Positions 8,279 through 18,537 are shown, numbered from the stretch's first letter. The stretch is 64,000 nt of DNA from Anaerolineae bacterium (GCA_030432295.1 JAUIHI010000022.1:54449-118448); one strand, 5' to 3'. The notes: a model not told the origin generated them from the sequence alone. Program-made: numbers and translations.

Positions 8279-9001
8279 TTATCGGGGATCGAACAATCGC
8301 ACATCCCGGCGGCCATAGACGATTTGGCGGCTGCCTGCGATGTGGATGTCTTCGCAACCGTTGGCTTTATCCGGCCAGACCAGCCGACCCACCCGCCGTG
8401 CCCAGCGGAAACTGGTGGCGACGGATTCGCTGTAGGTGGCGCCGTTCAGCCAGCGGGACAGAAAGAGGGAGAGGCTCGGCTCGGGAAACCAGTTGACGCC
8501 CACCGCACCGTTGACCGCATCCGCGCCCAGGGCCAGCCAGATAGGGGCCAGGCTTGCGCCGTAGCAGTTGACGCCGTAGACGACACCCAAATCCAGCGCG
8601 GATGGGTCCTGGCTGTAGGCTTCGAGCAGACGGTTGAAGAGGTTGCCGTCGATATAGGCTTTGCCCTGATAGCCGACCAGACATTCCTGCTGGCCGTGGA
8701 CGAGCAGAAGCTGATCCACCCGGTGTTCCCGGCTCAGGTCAAAGAGGGCAGCGGCCATCTTTTCGTTGGTCACGTCTGCATCTTCCAGAATCACCACCCG
8801 GTCGTAGCGGCGGTGCGCGCCCAGCAGACGCAGGAGGATTTTGGCGTACTCCTCGGTCACGTAGTCGATAATGGCCATCGCCCAACCGGGCAGGTTCAGC
8901 CCGCTGATGTAGCCCACATTTTCCAGAACGACCAGCAGCGCCCGGCCTTTGGCGGCTGGGGTTGTGTTGCGAACAAAATCTCGTTCCGCAGTGGCGAGCA
9001 T
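8279..9001 (-). CDS. Uncharacterised protein with caspase-like (clan CD) features
   Basis: 240 residues; no named family recognised with confidence. The pattern is beta strand ALLVVLENVG, helix, strand YDRVVILEDAD, helix, then DQLLLVHGQQE ending in His102-Gly, and LGVVYGVNCYGASLA with Cys146. After the Cys comes LALGADAVNGAVGVNWF. In CHAT and caspase-like peptidases the catalytic His follows the third strand and the Cys the fourth, with an AGA(R/D)xVxG stretch after it, so the arrangement fits. This is a fold inference only. The ATG has a GGAGAGAAG site. It sits between ssnA and the D-threonine-aldolase-like gene on the same strand and may share their pathway. Confidence 0.6.
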   Translation of the reverse strand: MLATAERDFVRNTTPAAKGRALLVVLENVGYISGLNLPGWAMAIIDYVTEEYAKILLRLLGAHRRYDRVVILEDADVTNEKMAAALFDLSREHRVDQLLLVHGQQECLVGYQGKAYIDGNLFNRLLEAYSQDPSALDLGVVYGVNCYGASLAPIWLALGADAVNGAVGVNWFPEPSLSLFLSRWLNGATYSESVATSFRWARRVGRLVWPDKANGCEDIHIAGSRQIVYGRRDVRLFDPR

Positions 9002-9019
9002 ACTTCTCTCCTCATATCG

Positions 9020-9047
9020 AGTTCGACTTTTTCCGAAAAGTCGAACT
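9020..9047. repeat. GTTCGAC palindrome
   Basis: AGTTCGACTTTTT (9020-9032) pairs with AAAAGTCGAACT (9036-9047) around CCG. It lies 3 bases past the ssnA stop on the transcript side, so it may also act as a terminator. Family copies occur at 2666, 31228 and 55117. Confidence 0.75.
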
Positions 9048-9050
9048 TCT

Positions 9051-10379
<1,329 letters not shown>

Positions 10380-10403
10380 CGGCGGTCTCCTGGAGACGGA
10401 TGG

Positions 10404-10463
10404 GTACGCAGATTACGCAGAAACCACAGATTACGCAGATTTTGTCTGGGCAAATCTGTGTCC
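10404..10463. repeat. ACGCAGATTACGCAG repeat
   Basis: Tandem ACGCAGATTACGCAG (10407-10420) and CAGATTACGCAGATTT, then the inverse AAATCTGTGT (10452-10461). Member of the dispersed family also at 14395, 15742, 35241 and 46971. It lies upstream of ssnA. Confidence 0.7.
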
Positions 10464-10534
10464 TTATTTTAGGGCAAGTGCAACCGCTCTTATTGTACAT
10501 GCGTCGGGGTGAAACGCAAGCGTGAGGGAACCGT

Positions 10535-10598
10535 CCTTCCGGGAAGCGGCCAGGAAATTGAGGATATACCCCAATTGTTGTGGCCGCTTCCCGGAAGG
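10535..10598. repeat. Inverted repeat CCTTCCGGGAAGCGGCCA, copy 1
   Basis: CCTTCCGGGAAGCGGCCA (10535-10552) is perfectly inverted at 10581-10598 around a 28-base spacer. The identical 18-bp arms recur at 53586-53647 with a different spacer, so this is a mobile or amplified repeat. Confidence 0.9.
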
Positions 10599-10612
10599 CA
10601 GTGGGTGACCAT

Positions 10613-11383
10613 CTACCGAAACACATCAAACTCTTTGGGGCGCTGGATGACAGTTGCTGGTGCGGCGGGCAGGTCGGGCGGGATGTAGCCCCGAACGATC
10701 ACCACTGGGCGACCCTCAGCGCTCTGGCCCATCAGCAGCGCGGCTGCTCCGGCCAGTTCGTCTACAATGCACTCTTCGCTGGCCAACAGTTCGTAGCCGA
10801 AAAGGTCGGGCAGTCCCCGTTGGTTCCAGAGGGGGGGGATGCCTGCGCAGCCGATGCAGACACCCATTGTGCCGAACTTCCAGGGCCGCCCGTGGCTGTC
10901 GCTGATGAGGACGGCCACCTCTGCGCCGGTCAATTCCGCCAACCGGCCGCGCAGCCCCTCGGCGCTGGCGTCCGAATTTTCGGGCAGCAGGGCCACCATT
11001 TCCTCCCCGTTCACTGGCTGCACATTCGAGCGGTCCATCCCGGCGTGGGCACAGACCCAGCCGCTCTTCTGCTCCACAATCAGCAGCCCACGGCGGGCAC
11101 GCACCACTTCGTTGCTGTCGTCCAGAATTGCCTGGACCACGTGGGGGTCCTTGCCGGTAATTTCGGCCAGTTCCAATGCCTGAGCGCCCGGCGTCACATC
11201 GGAGAGACGCACCAGTCGGCCTTCTGCTTTGCTCACGATTTTTTGGGCCATCACAAGAATATCGCCGGACTGTAGCTGCTGTCCAGCGGCGTCCATCTTT
11301 TCTACAATCAGTTGGGCCAGGTCATCGCCAGGGTGGACCAGCGGCAGGCCGGGCACGGAAAAAAGGGTCATACAATCGTTCAT
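10613..11383 (-). CDS. cofE: Coenzyme F420-0:L-glutamate ligase
   Basis: 256 residues. CofE adds glutamates to F420-0 with GTP to form coenzyme F420. Family hallmarks: [19 protein letters not shown] at the N-terminus, [48 protein letters not shown] and [10 protein letters not shown]. The protein lacks the C-terminal nitroreductase-like domain of FbiB. Its ATG overlaps the moaB stop as ATGA, so the two are translationally coupled. This implies that the host makes F420; other F420 genes are not in the window. An internal Met at 11371 is an alternative start. Confidence 0.92.
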   Translation of the reverse strand: MNDCMTLFSVPGLPLVHPGDDLAQLIVEKMDAAGQQLQSGDILVMAQKIVSKAEGRLVRLSDVTPGAQALELAEITGKDPHVVQAILDDSNEVVRARRGLLIVEQKSGWVCAHAGMDRSNVQPVNGEEMVALLPENSDASAEGLRGRLAELTGAEVAVLISDSHGRPWKFGTMGVCIGCAGIPPLWNQRGLPDLFGYELLASEECIVDELAGAAALLMGQSAEGRPVVIVRGYIPPDLPAAPATVIQRPKEFDVFR

Positions 11384-11889
11384 CGGGTCATCTCCCAGGC
11401 CAGGTGGCGGATTTCCGGCAGGATGAGTTGGGTCATTGCCAGTTTGACGGCGTTGGTGGAGCCGGGGACGCTGACGACAGCGCAGCCCCGGTAGATGCCA
11501 GCGGTGGCCCGGCTCATCATTGCGGCCGAGCCGATCTCCGCGTAGCTCAACATTCGGAAAAGCTCGCCAAAGCCGGGCAGTTCCTTTTCCAGGGCGCGGG
11601 CCAGCACGTCGTAAGTCTGGTCCCGGCGGCTGACACCTGTGCCCCCGTTGAAGATGAGCATCTGGGCTTCGCCCGCGCTGAACTCTTCCAGCGCGGCCTG
11701 CACTTGGGCTGGCTCATCCTTGACAATGCGGTAGTCGACGATGCGGTGGCCCGCTTCTTCGGCCAGGGAGCGAATCGTCTGTCCGCTGCGATCGGTCTCT
11801 GGGGTGCGGGTGTCGCTGACAGTGACAATCCCAATGGCGACGCTCTGCTGGCTGGCCGCGGCCTGTTCTTTGTGTTCTTCTGCGCTCAT
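11380..11889 (-). CDS. moaB: Molybdenum cofactor biosynthesis protein B
   Basis: 169 residues of the MoaB/MogA family, which acts on molybdopterin (adenylylation) before molybdate insertion. Visible motifs: [18 protein letters not shown], the Gly-rich loop [34 protein letters not shown] and [15 protein letters not shown]. Length is typical. It overlaps cofE by four bases (ATGA). dnaN lies upstream on the same strand, separated by a long hairpin. Confidence 0.93.
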   Translation of the reverse strand: MSAEEHKEQAAASQQSVAIGIVTVSDTRTPETDRSGQTIRSLAEEAGHRIVDYRIVKDEPAQVQAALEEFSAGEAQMLIFNGGTGVSRRDQTYDVLARALEKELPGFGELFRMLSYAEIGSAAMMSRATAGIYRGCAVVSVPGSTNAVKLAMTQLILPEIRHLAWEMTR

Positions 11890-11926
11890 TCTGTCTCAGT
11901 TGGTTGGTTGATTGGTGGACTGGTCA

Positions 11927-11988
11927 GAAACGTGAAACGTGAAACGTGAGAGCAATCGGACCTGCTCACGTTTCACGTTTCACGTTTC
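11927..11988 (-). repeat. Hairpin built of tandem GTGAAAC units
   Basis: Three tandem GAAACGT-type units ending in GTGAG (11927-11950) are perfectly inverted at 11965-11988 around a 14-base loop: 24-bp arms. It lies between dnaN and moaB in the transcription direction and could attenuate read-through from dnaN. No T-run. Confidence 0.8.
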
Positions 11989-12033
11989 GCTATTCAACGG
12001 CGGCCTCGGACGATTCACGAGGAGACGCCCTGT

Positions 12034-13248
12034 CTATCTCGGCGGGTGCATGGGCATGACCACATGCAAAAATTCTTCTGTGCCCATCCCAACCGGGCGA
12101 ATTGTGCCGGGCCGGTTGGATTGGGTGGTCTCGATCACTACCTGTGGTTCGCTGATCTGGCTGAGGACGTCGATGAGATAGCGGGCGTTGAAGGTGATTT
12201 CCAGATCGTCGCCCTCCACCATTGCGTCCAACTGGTTCACATTGTCGCCCATCTCCGTGCTGACCGCGGCCAGTTGGAGAGTGCCCGGCCCGTCGCCGTT
12301 GCCGGGCTGGATGCCCAGACGCACGATATTGGCGTTGTCCCGGGCGAAAAGCTGGGCCACCTTTACAGCCTTCAACAGCGAGTCCGTGGGGACAACTGTG
12401 CGGGTGGTGTGATTCTTGGGGACGATAGCCCGGTAGTCGGGGTAGCGGGCGTCGATGAGCTGGCTGACTACATCCACCTGATGAAATGCGCCCCGAGTCT
12501 CTGTGCCCTTGCCCCAGACCCGGAAAAGAATCTGGTTGCGGGCCTGGGTCACAGTCACCTGTACGGGTTTCTCGTCGTCGGCGTCGGCAATCACCCGACC
12601 CAGTTCGCCCAGGCTGCGGGCCGGCACAATCACAGTCAAATCCTCGGCAAAGGGCTGGTCCAACTCCACACTGCGCACACTGAGCCGATAGCCGTCGGTG
12701 GCCGCCATTGCCAGCCGATCGCCTTTGAATGAGACTTCCACACCGGTCAGTGTGGGGCGGCTTTCGTCGGTGGCCGCGGCAAAGATCACCTGATCGATCA
12801 TCTTGCGCAGACCGCCGGTTTCCAGGGCGATGGTGCTGCCTTCCAAGACAACTGCTGTCTCTTCGGGTCCTTCGCCGTTGTCCACTGTGGGAATGATGGG
12901 GAATTCGGCGGCGTCGATGCCTTTGATGTTGGCTTCGTAGCGGGCGCATTGCAGATGGAGGGTCTGGGTGCGCACGGAGAGTTCCAGGTCGATGCGCTCG
13001 GCGGGCAGGCTGTTGACAAACTCGGCCAGCAGGCGGGCGGGCACTGTTACCGCGCCTTCGTCGTCTACCCGTGCCCCGATCCAACAGTTGACGCCGATCT
13101 CCAGATTGGTGGCAGCCAGACGCAGTTGATTGTCTTTGGCTTCCAGCAGAATGTTGCCCAATACAGGCAATGTACTGCGGGACGAAACCGCCCGGCCCAC
13201 AATCGAAAGTCCTTTGGCGAGATTTTCCTGAAAGCAGCTAACCTTCAC
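12034..13248 (-). CDS. dnaN: DNA polymerase III subunit beta (sliding clamp)
   Basis: 404 residues. The ring clamp tethers DNA polymerase III to DNA. All three clamp domains are visible: MKVSCFQENLAKGLSIVGRA, PVLGNILLEAKDNQLRLAATN and PARLLAEFVNSLPAE in the first; LTGVEVSFKGDRLAMAATDG in the second; TLQLAAVSTEMGDNVNQLD and FNARYLIDVLSQI in the third, ending HVVMPMHPPR. GTG start with AGGAGG six bases upstream. dnaA is not adjacent and no oriC-like box cluster was noticed, so this is not obviously the replication origin. Confidence 0.97.
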   Translation of the reverse strand: MKVSCFQENLAKGLSIVGRAVSSRSTLPVLGNILLEAKDNQLRLAATNLEIGVNCWIGARVDDEGAVTVPARLLAEFVNSLPAERIDLELSVRTQTLHLQCARYEANIKGIDAAEFPIIPTVDNGEGPEETAVVLEGSTIALETGGLRKMIDQVIFAAATDESRPTLTGVEVSFKGDRLAMAATDGYRLSVRSVELDQPFAEDLTVIVPARSLGELGRVIADADDEKPVQVTVTQARNQILFRVWGKGTETRGAFHQVDVVSQLIDARYPDYRAIVPKNHTTRTVVPTDSLLKAVKVAQLFARDNANIVRLGIQPGNGDGPGTLQLAAVSTEMGDNVNQLDAMVEGDDLEITFNARYLIDVLSQISEPQVVIETTQSNRPGTIRPVGMGTEEFLHVVMPMHPPR

Positions 13249-13465
13249 TGCGGGCCTCCTCTGGGGTGTAGAACGCGGATAAGGCGGATGAATACGGATT
13301 GTGGTCGGGATGGCGCGAACAAATTCACCCTGTCAGGTGGGGAATAATTCTCCAAACTATACCACAGCCAAGCAGCAGTCACAAACCTTTTGTCGCCTAT
13401 CAATGCGTCCTGAGACGAAAGCCTTTTGTGCCAGGGATAAACGTTGATGAGCGCAAGCGATATCC

Positions 13466-14272
13466 TTATGCCGCAGGGTTCTCACTGGTTGGCCCAGCAC
13501 TGTCCAGAAGTGGCCGCAGCCGCCAGATGAGGTAGAGGGGGAGTAGGGTGACAACAGTCAGCACCACCTCGACCATCACCACATTGGAATAGCGCAGGAC
13601 GAGCAGGGCCGCGGCGTTGAAAGCGGCGTGGATGAGCATTGCCGCCAGCACCAGTCGGAAGTTGCGGCGCAGAACTCCCAGCAGAACCAGCAAGGAAAGG
13701 CCGATGTGCAGGGTAATTGCAGTCACCCGTTCCCAGATGCTGAGAGCGATAGGCAGCCAGGTGAGGGTGCGCACTGCGTCGATCTGGGCTGTGGCTGCGG
13801 CAGCCTGTTCTGCTGGAAGTTGGGCTATTTGGGCCAGCACTGTATCCGCGGTCAGCAGCAGCACAAGGTTGGATATGGCAGAGCCGCCCACAATCAGAAT
13901 CGCTTCAATTCCACCGTGGCCCGCGCCATACATCAACCCTTCCTTCCAATCCCGCACGCCTTTGGCTCCCCAGCGCAGGATGAGATAGCGTGCGCCTTCC
14001 TCAAAAAGACCGGAAGTGAGGGTCAGCACCACAAAGTTGACCCAGAACAGGCGGTCGGCATCCCACTCTTGGGCATAGGGATTCACCAGCGCTGCCATGC
14101 CCAGCAGCAGGGGGATGCGCAGGAGCTGGGAGAGCGGAAAGGCGAGCGCGCCCCAGCCCAGACTGCTCCACGCCGCGCCAAAACGACGGCGAATCCACAG
14201 AGCCAAAAGCAGAGGTCCAACCAAAACGACAATCACTTGCGCTATGAGTAAGCCGACAATCGTAGTGTTCAT
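13466..14272 (-). CDS. YhfC-type glutamic intramembrane protease family protein
   Basis: About 268 residues, strongly hydrophobic with seven to eight likely membrane helices. GLFEEGARYLILR (E91-E92) and GAGHGGIEAILI (H119) are the conserved motifs of the YhfC branch of PrsW/CAAX-type intramembrane proteases; HAAFNAAALL near residue 226 is the third His motif. It would cleave within the membrane; the substrate is unknown. Start at the Met of MNTTIVGLL, preceded by GAGGAAA. It lies upstream of dnaN on the same strand but 217 bases away, so co-transcription is uncertain. Confidence 0.8.
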   Translation of the reverse strand: MNTTIVGLLIAQVIVVLVGPLLLALWIRRRFGAAWSSLGWGALAFPLSQLLRIPLLLGMAALVNPYAQEWDADRLFWVNFVVLTLTSGLFEEGARYLILRWGAKGVRDWKEGLMYGAGHGGIEAILIVGGSAISNLVLLLTADTVLAQIAQLPAEQAAAATAQIDAVRTLTWLPIALSIWERVTAITLHIGLSLLVLLGVLRRNFRLVLAAMLIHAAFNAAALLVLRYSNVVMVEVVLTVVTLLPLYLIWRLRPLLDSAGPTSENPAA

Positions 14273-14355
14273 AGGGTTTCCTCGACCAGTGGGTTTGAAC
14301 TTCTTCCACATTGTACGATACGCTTACAGGCAAGGCAAAGGGAGAGAGTTCTGGC

Positions 14356-14385
14356 TTGCTCGGAACAATCGCCTGTGCCTATAAT
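14356..14385 (+). promoter_or_regulatory. Promoter for the second ECF sigma operon
   Basis: TTGCTC at 14356-14361 and a consensus TATAAT at 14380-14385, 18 bases apart. The coding start is 150 bases downstream, leaving a leader that contains a repeat element. Confidence 0.6.
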
Positions 14386-14394
14386 AGATGGGTG

Positions 14395-14464
14395 GACGCT
14401 GATACCGCTGAAAAGATGGCTGTCGCAGATTCTATCAGCGCGAAGCTGTTTTTTCTGCGCCGTT
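14395..14464. repeat. ACGCTGAT/ATCAGCG repeat in the sigma-operon leader
   Basis: GACGCTGATACCGCTGAAAA and CGCAGATTCTATCAGCG match, in inverse, the copy at 46971-47050. It lies just downstream of the promoter and would be transcribed. Confidence 0.6.
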
Positions 14465-14535
14465 TGTTTTTTTGCGTCCCTTTTTCATTGCTGGTACGCC
14501 ACCGTAACCATTTGGCCCTAAAGGTGTTCTGATCT

Positions 14536-15213
14536 GTGATTTATGATGAGCGTGTAGCGGACGAAAGTAGACAGAAGCTTGTGGCCGACGAAGCGCGGGA
14601 AGAGACTACCCCTGAAACAGGTGAGTCGGTATCTTCTCAACGGGCCGCAGAAGCCCTGCTGGTCAACCAGGCCAAGCAGGACGCCAACGCCTTTGGCGTT
14701 CTCTACGAACGCTATGTGGACCGCATCTACGCCTACATCTATAACCGGGTCCACAACGGGCAGGAAGCTGAAGACCTGACCGCCCGCACCTTTTATCGGG
14801 CACTCTCCAAGCTGGACAGCTACGAAGATCGGGGACTGCCCTTCTCTGCCTGGCTCTACCGCATTGCCCACAATCTGGTTGCCAACTATCATCGGGACCA
14901 CAGCCGCCGCCAGTTTGTGCCGTTGGAAGTGGTCAATTTGCCCGGTCAGCGGCGTGACGAACCGGAGGAAGTGCTGGAACGGGAAGCGGATCACGAGACT
15001 CTGTGGGAGGCCATCGAACGGTTGCCCGCGGAACGCCGGGACCTGCTGATCTACAAATTTGGCAACCGGCTCTCCAATCTGGAGATCGGTGATCTGATGA
15101 ACAAGAGCGAGGGTGCGATCAAATCCCTCTATTTTCGCACATTGGCCGCGCTGCGCAAGGAGTTGAAGGGACACACCTGGGGAAAGGACGAGACCGATGA
15201 CGCAGGAGAATAA
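14536..15213 (+). CDS. RNA polymerase sigma factor, ECF family
   Basis: 225 residues with an N-terminal extension of about 40. Region 2: DANAFGVLYERYVDRIYAYI, AEDLTARTFYRALSKL, FSAWLYRIAHNLVANYHRD. Region 4: AIERLPAERRDLLIYKF, LEIGDLMNKSEGAIKSLYFR. A GTG start is used with AAAGGTG upstream; a GTG at 14581 is an alternative. The last 17 bases overlap the next gene, which encodes a membrane protein expected to be its anti-sigma factor. Confidence 0.92.
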   Translation: MIYDERVADESRQKLVADEAREETTPETGESVSSQRAAEALLVNQAKQDANAFGVLYERYVDRIYAYIYNRVHNGQEAEDLTARTFYRALSKLDSYEDRGLPFSAWLYRIAHNLVANYHRDHSRRQFVPLEVVNLPGQRRDEPEEVLEREADHETLWEAIERLPAERRDLLIYKFGNRLSNLEIGDLMNKSEGAIKSLYFRTLAALRKELKGHTWGKDETDDAGE

Positions 15214-15733
15214 CAACGGCGTGGAGAGCTACTGGCAGTGGCCCGCGGCCCTGGCCGAACGGATTCCACAGGTCTGGTTTGTAAAAACCGGGCCAACAGC
15301 AGAGTCCGACAGCCGGGAGGACCCGGTCGAATTGCTCGACGTCCACGCCCAGGGCCTGCTTGTGGCCAAAACGCAACCGGCCAGCGCCGTGCCACCCTTT
15401 GTAGAGCGAGAGAGTGAGGTGGGCGAATTGGTCCATCTGGCCGAGTACGTGGCCGTGGCTATACACCCGGCCCAGCCCACGCCTGCTTTTCGCCGGGATC
15501 TGCGCCAGGCGTTGCTCTCGACCCACCGGCAACAGGCCGCCCAGCGCCGTCTCTTCGCCCATCCCCTCTTTGAGAGAGGCCTGATCGACCGTTCGCTTCT
15601 GGAGCGGATGGAGATCAATTCGCCCCTCTTCTGGCAGATCGCGGCGGCCGTGCCCGTGCTGATCGCAGTGGCAGCCCTCCTGTGGCGCTTTTCCCGCCGC
15701 CCCGTGCCAGAGAACGGCAATCTGGCCGCGTGA
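15197..15733 (+). CDS. Putative anti-sigma factor, single C-terminal membrane helix
   Basis: 178 residues. The soluble N-terminal part contains LVHLAEYVAVAIHPAQPTPA followed by FRRDLRQALLSTHRQQAA, a pattern common in membrane proteins paired with ECF sigma factors. One membrane helix lies at about 147-163 (FWQIAAAVPVLIAVAALLW), followed by a short basic tail. No zinc motif. The start codon lies inside the sigma gene (17-base overlap), which strongly suggests coupled translation and a sigma/anti-sigma pair. Function is inferred from context. Confidence 0.7.
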   Translation: MTQENNNGVESYWQWPAALAERIPQVWFVKTGPTAESDSREDPVELLDVHAQGLLVAKTQPASAVPPFVERESEVGELVHLAEYVAVAIHPAQPTPAFRRDLRQALLSTHRQQAAQRRLFAHPLFERGLIDRSLLERMEINSPLFWQIAAAVPVLIAVAALLWRFSRRPVPENGNLAA

Positions 15734-15741
15734 CGGAAAGC

Positions 15742-15838
15742 GGGCGCAGGTTACAGCGCACGCAGATTACGCAGAAAGAATTGATCTTCGCTGCTCTTAT
15801 CGGCGTTAATTATCTTTTTTAGCGTAAATCTGCGCCCC
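15742..15838. repeat. ACGCAGATTACGCAG repeat with inverted ends
   Basis: GGGCGCAG at the left (15742-15749) is inverted as CTGCGCCC at 15830-15837, with ACGCAGATTACGCAG inside and GCGTAAATCTGCG on the right. Member of the dispersed family. Confidence 0.7.
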
Positions 15839-15886
15839 ACTTTTTTGCATCAGTAGCTCAAACGACGAAGACGAAGGACATCTGCA

Positions 15887-16102
15887 ATGGGTAAGTCAGG
15901 AAATTTTATTGTCGGCACGCTTATCGGTGTGGCAGTGGGCGCGGTCGTTGCCTATCTCTTTGGCCCGGCCCAGAACACCCGCTTTGACGCCACCTACCAG
16001 TCCCGACTGGACCGGGCGCTGGACGAAGGACGTTTGGCCGAAGAAGCCAAAGCCGAAGAATTGCGCCGGGAATTTGCCCAGGCCAAGCGGCGGACGAGTT
16101 AG
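15887..16102 (+). CDS. Small YtxH-like membrane protein
   Basis: 71 residues. One N-terminal Gly-rich membrane helix (FIVGTLIGVAVGAVVAYLFG, residues ~7-26) is followed by PAQN and a charged amphipathic helix (RLDRALDEGRLAEEAKAEEL) of the kind seen in YtxH-domain proteins. A GAAGGAC site precedes the ATG. Role unknown; likely inner-membrane and cytosol-facing. It lies between the anti-sigma gene and a sugar kinase gene on the same strand. Confidence 0.7.
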   Translation: MGKSGNFIVGTLIGVAVGAVVAYLFGPAQNTRFDATYQSRLDRALDEGRLAEEAKAEELRREFAQAKRRTS

Positions 16103-16159
16103 TCCACGGGTTTCTTTGCCGCTTTATCTCTTTGGGGTTGCAAAGGTCAAGGCTTCTGA

Positions 16160-17074
16160 ATGACCTCTCTCTTCGATGTTCTCTGTGTGGGCTTTGCCTG
16201 CTACGACCTCACTTTTTCCGTTGACCACCACTTGGGACCAGACGAAAAGGGCCGGGCCACCGGGCTGATCGGCTGCGGGGGCGGACTGGCTGCCAACGCA
16301 GCCGTCACCGCGTCCCGACTCGGCTATCGCACCGCTTTTGCCGGCTATCTGGGCAATGACCTCTACGGCGACGCCCATCTGGCCGAATTTGACGAAAGCG
16401 GCGTGGATACGTCCCGCGTCCTGCGCGGCGACCCGCCCACCTCCCTCTCCGCTATCCTCGTCAAGCCCGACGGCGCACGCACACTGGTCAACTATCGGGA
16501 GGAATTGCCCCAACTGGCTGCGACAGCCGTCGATCTGACGACGACACCTGTGGGCGCGCTGCTCTTCGACGGCCACCAGCGGGAACTGGCGATCCCCCTC
16601 CTCGCCCAGGCCCGGCAGATGGACATTCCTACTGTGCTGGATGCGGATTCGGTCAATGAGGGCACTACTGCGCTGATGGGGCTGGTGGAATTTCTGGTCA
16701 CTTCCGAGCGCTTTGCCCAGCAATTCACCGGCTGCGCGGATTCCCTGGACGGGGCCATCGCCCTGGGCAGCTATGCGCCCACAGTCGTCGTCACTGCTGG
16801 GGAGCGGGGGCTGGCCTGGCACAGCCGGGAAGACAGCCGCTTCGGACCGGGCCAGGGCTGGTTTCCCCCCTTTGCCGTGGAGGCCGTGGACACCACCGGC
16901 GCAGGCGATGCCTTTCACGGGGCCTTTGCCGCGGCTCTCTCCGCTGGGATGGGCTGGGCGGAGTTGCTGCGCTACGCCAGCGCGGTGGGCGCGCTCTGTT
17001 GCACAAAGTGCGGCGCGCGCATTGGGATTCCCACCGGCCCAGAGGTGGCAGCCTTTTTGAGCAGCAGAGCGTAG
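16160..17074 (+). CDS. PfkB-family carbohydrate kinase
   Basis: 304 residues of the ribokinase fold. The N-terminal signature GCGGGLAANAAVTASRLGYRTAF and a C-terminal AVDTTGAGDAFHGAFAAALS, with the anion-hole GAGD and catalytic Asp, are clear. It phosphorylates a sugar or nucleoside with ATP; the substrate cannot be told from sequence. A neighbouring sugar operon is not evident, so it may be stand-alone. A weak CAAGG site precedes the ATG. A second PfkB gene lies at 61724 and is not closely similar. Confidence 0.88.
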   Translation: MTSLFDVLCVGFACYDLTFSVDHHLGPDEKGRATGLIGCGGGLAANAAVTASRLGYRTAFAGYLGNDLYGDAHLAEFDESGVDTSRVLRGDPPTSLSAILVKPDGARTLVNYREELPQLAATAVDLTTTPVGALLFDGHQRELAIPLLAQARQMDIPTVLDADSVNEGTTALMGLVEFLVTSERFAQQFTGCADSLDGAIALGSYAPTVVVTAGERGLAWHSREDSRFGPGQGWFPPFAVEAVDTTGAGDAFHGAFAAALSAGMGWAELLRYASAVGALCCTKCGARIGIPTGPEVAAFLSSRA

Positions 17075-17092
17075 ATTAACACTACTCCACAA

Positions 17093-17197
17093 AAATACGT
17101 ACCCAAAAGTCCCCGGCACTTCACGTACAACAACGGAGCGATTGTGACGTACCGACTCGCTTGGGCAGAAAGTGCCGGGGACTTTTAATGCGTATTT
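17093..17197. repeat. Long inverted repeat AAAAGTCCCCGGCACTT
   Basis: AAATACG plus AAAAGTCCCCGGCACTT on the left is inverted at 17170-17197 (AAGTGCCGGGGACTTTT, CGTATTT), with a spacer of about 50 bases. Its right end overlaps the stop codon of the minus-strand gene at 17196. It looks like a REP-type mobile element or MITE. Confidence 0.8.
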
Positions 17198-18401
17198 ACC
17201 CCATCACCCCCCGCAGTTCCTCCACAGCCCCGGCTTCGATGTCATGGATGCGTAACACTCGCTCTGCGATGGCTTCCTGCAAACCCACGACTTCGGCTGC
17301 GTTCAACGGGAAATCGTCCCCCATCTGGCCGCGGATGACTTTCAGCCGGTCGCCGATAGCCTGCCGTTCGGCCAAAGAGGTCGCGCCCTCGTCCAGAAAG
17401 AGCCGGTGTTGGCCCAGCATCAATTGCCGGGTCTCGGCCAGAAGGGGCGACCAGTCGGGCAACAGTGCGACGCTCAGATCGTCCCAGGCGGCGGCGCTGG
17501 CCCGGAAGTGCTGGGCCACACTTTGCAGGCCGGATTTGCCCAGAATCAGGCTGGCTTCGTCCAGAAAATCCGCGTAGACATCCCGCTCGGCCTTGCCATC
17601 CTTCCCAAAAATGTTGATGTCCCAGAAGGCGCAGGTCAGCCCGGCGTAGAGCTTTGGCCCAGCCGGGAACTCTTTGGCCCAACTGCCCTTCTTCTTGGGG
17701 CTGGTCAGCATCTCGGCCCAGCGCTGATAGGCGGCCAGCCCGAAATTGTGGCGTGCGCCCTTGGGCGGCTTCTCGGTGAAAAGCCGGATTGTGTCCCAAA
17801 TCCCCGCCCGCACTGCAGCGGGCAGTTTCTCCTCGTCGGGGATGTCCAGCATCAGCACCCGCTGCTTGACATTTTTCACCCGCGCCCGCAGATCCGCCAA
17901 TTGGCCAGTGGTCATCGACAGGGGAACCCGTGCCCGGTCGGCCACATCGACCCGATCCCCGGCTTCGTCGTAGCCATAGACCAGCACCGGAAACATATGC
18001 CAGACACCCTCGGCTTGGCTCTGGTGCTCGTAGGGCAGGCCAAACATATCCACCCATACCAGCGCAGGACTGCCATCCTCCAGCACATCGACCAGATTCT
18101 TCACCCCTTTTTCCGGGCTGGCTGTGTGGCGGCGTTCTTGCACCACGCCCAGCCGTTGCAGCATTGTATCGAAGGGGTCAAATGTGTTGCGGGTGAGGAT
18201 GCGGGCCTGGGGATCGACGCCTTCGTAGGCGAAGACGAAATAGCCAATCACCGCGCCGCCGCTGACACCCATCAGCAGGGCCTCGGAATAGGGCTGGCCC
18301 GTGTGGGGGGCCTTCACGCCCCGGTAGTCGAAATAGTTACGCACAGTCCCGGTCTCCCAATGGAGGCCGTCGAATTGGTGATAGTTGGGCAGAACGGGCA
18401 T
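17196..18401 (-). CDS. BtrH N-terminal / DUF4872 domain protein
   Basis: 401 residues. The N-terminal half resembles the BtrH acyl-transfer/peptidase-like fold (HWETGTVRNYFDYRG, SEALLMGVSGGAVIGYFVF, VWHMFPVLVYGYDEAGD). The C-terminal half fits DUF4872 (ARHNFGLAAYQRWAEMLTSP, YADFLDEASLILG). BtrH moves an acyl side chain onto butirosin, but the wider family is found outside antibiotic clusters and its role here is unknown. An AAGGAAAA site precedes the ATG. No biosynthetic neighbours. The stop codon lies in the adjoining inverted repeat. Confidence 0.75.
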   Translation of the reverse strand: MPVLPNYHQFDGLHWETGTVRNYFDYRGVKAPHTGQPYSEALLMGVSGGAVIGYFVFAYEGVDPQARILTRNTFDPFDTMLQRLGVVQERRHTASPEKGVKNLVDVLEDGSPALVWVDMFGLPYEHQSQAEGVWHMFPVLVYGYDEAGDRVDVADRARVPLSMTTGQLADLRARVKNVKQRVLMLDIPDEEKLPAAVRAGIWDTIRLFTEKPPKGARHNFGLAAYQRWAEMLTSPKKKGSWAKEFPAGPKLYAGLTCAFWDINIFGKDGKAERDVYADFLDEASLILGKSGLQSVAQHFRASAAAWDDLSVALLPDWSPLLAETRQLMLGQHRLFLDEGATSLAERQAIGDRLKVIRGQMGDDFPLNAAEVVGLQEAIAERVLRIHDIEAGAVEELRGVMG

Positions 18402-18537
18402 AGTTTTTTCCTTTGCGGCTCTGAATGAAGAGTAGAACGCTGATGTATGCTTATTCTATCTGATTTTTGGCTCTCTGTGGGAAAAGAGTGATATAGTCGA
18501 CCAAATCTGTTTGCGACCCGCGGTCCGTCGTCTGCCG

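Noticed and set aside
12034..13465. Replication origin next to dnaN
   Set aside because: No dnaA gene and no cluster of TTATCCACA-like boxes was seen around dnaN.
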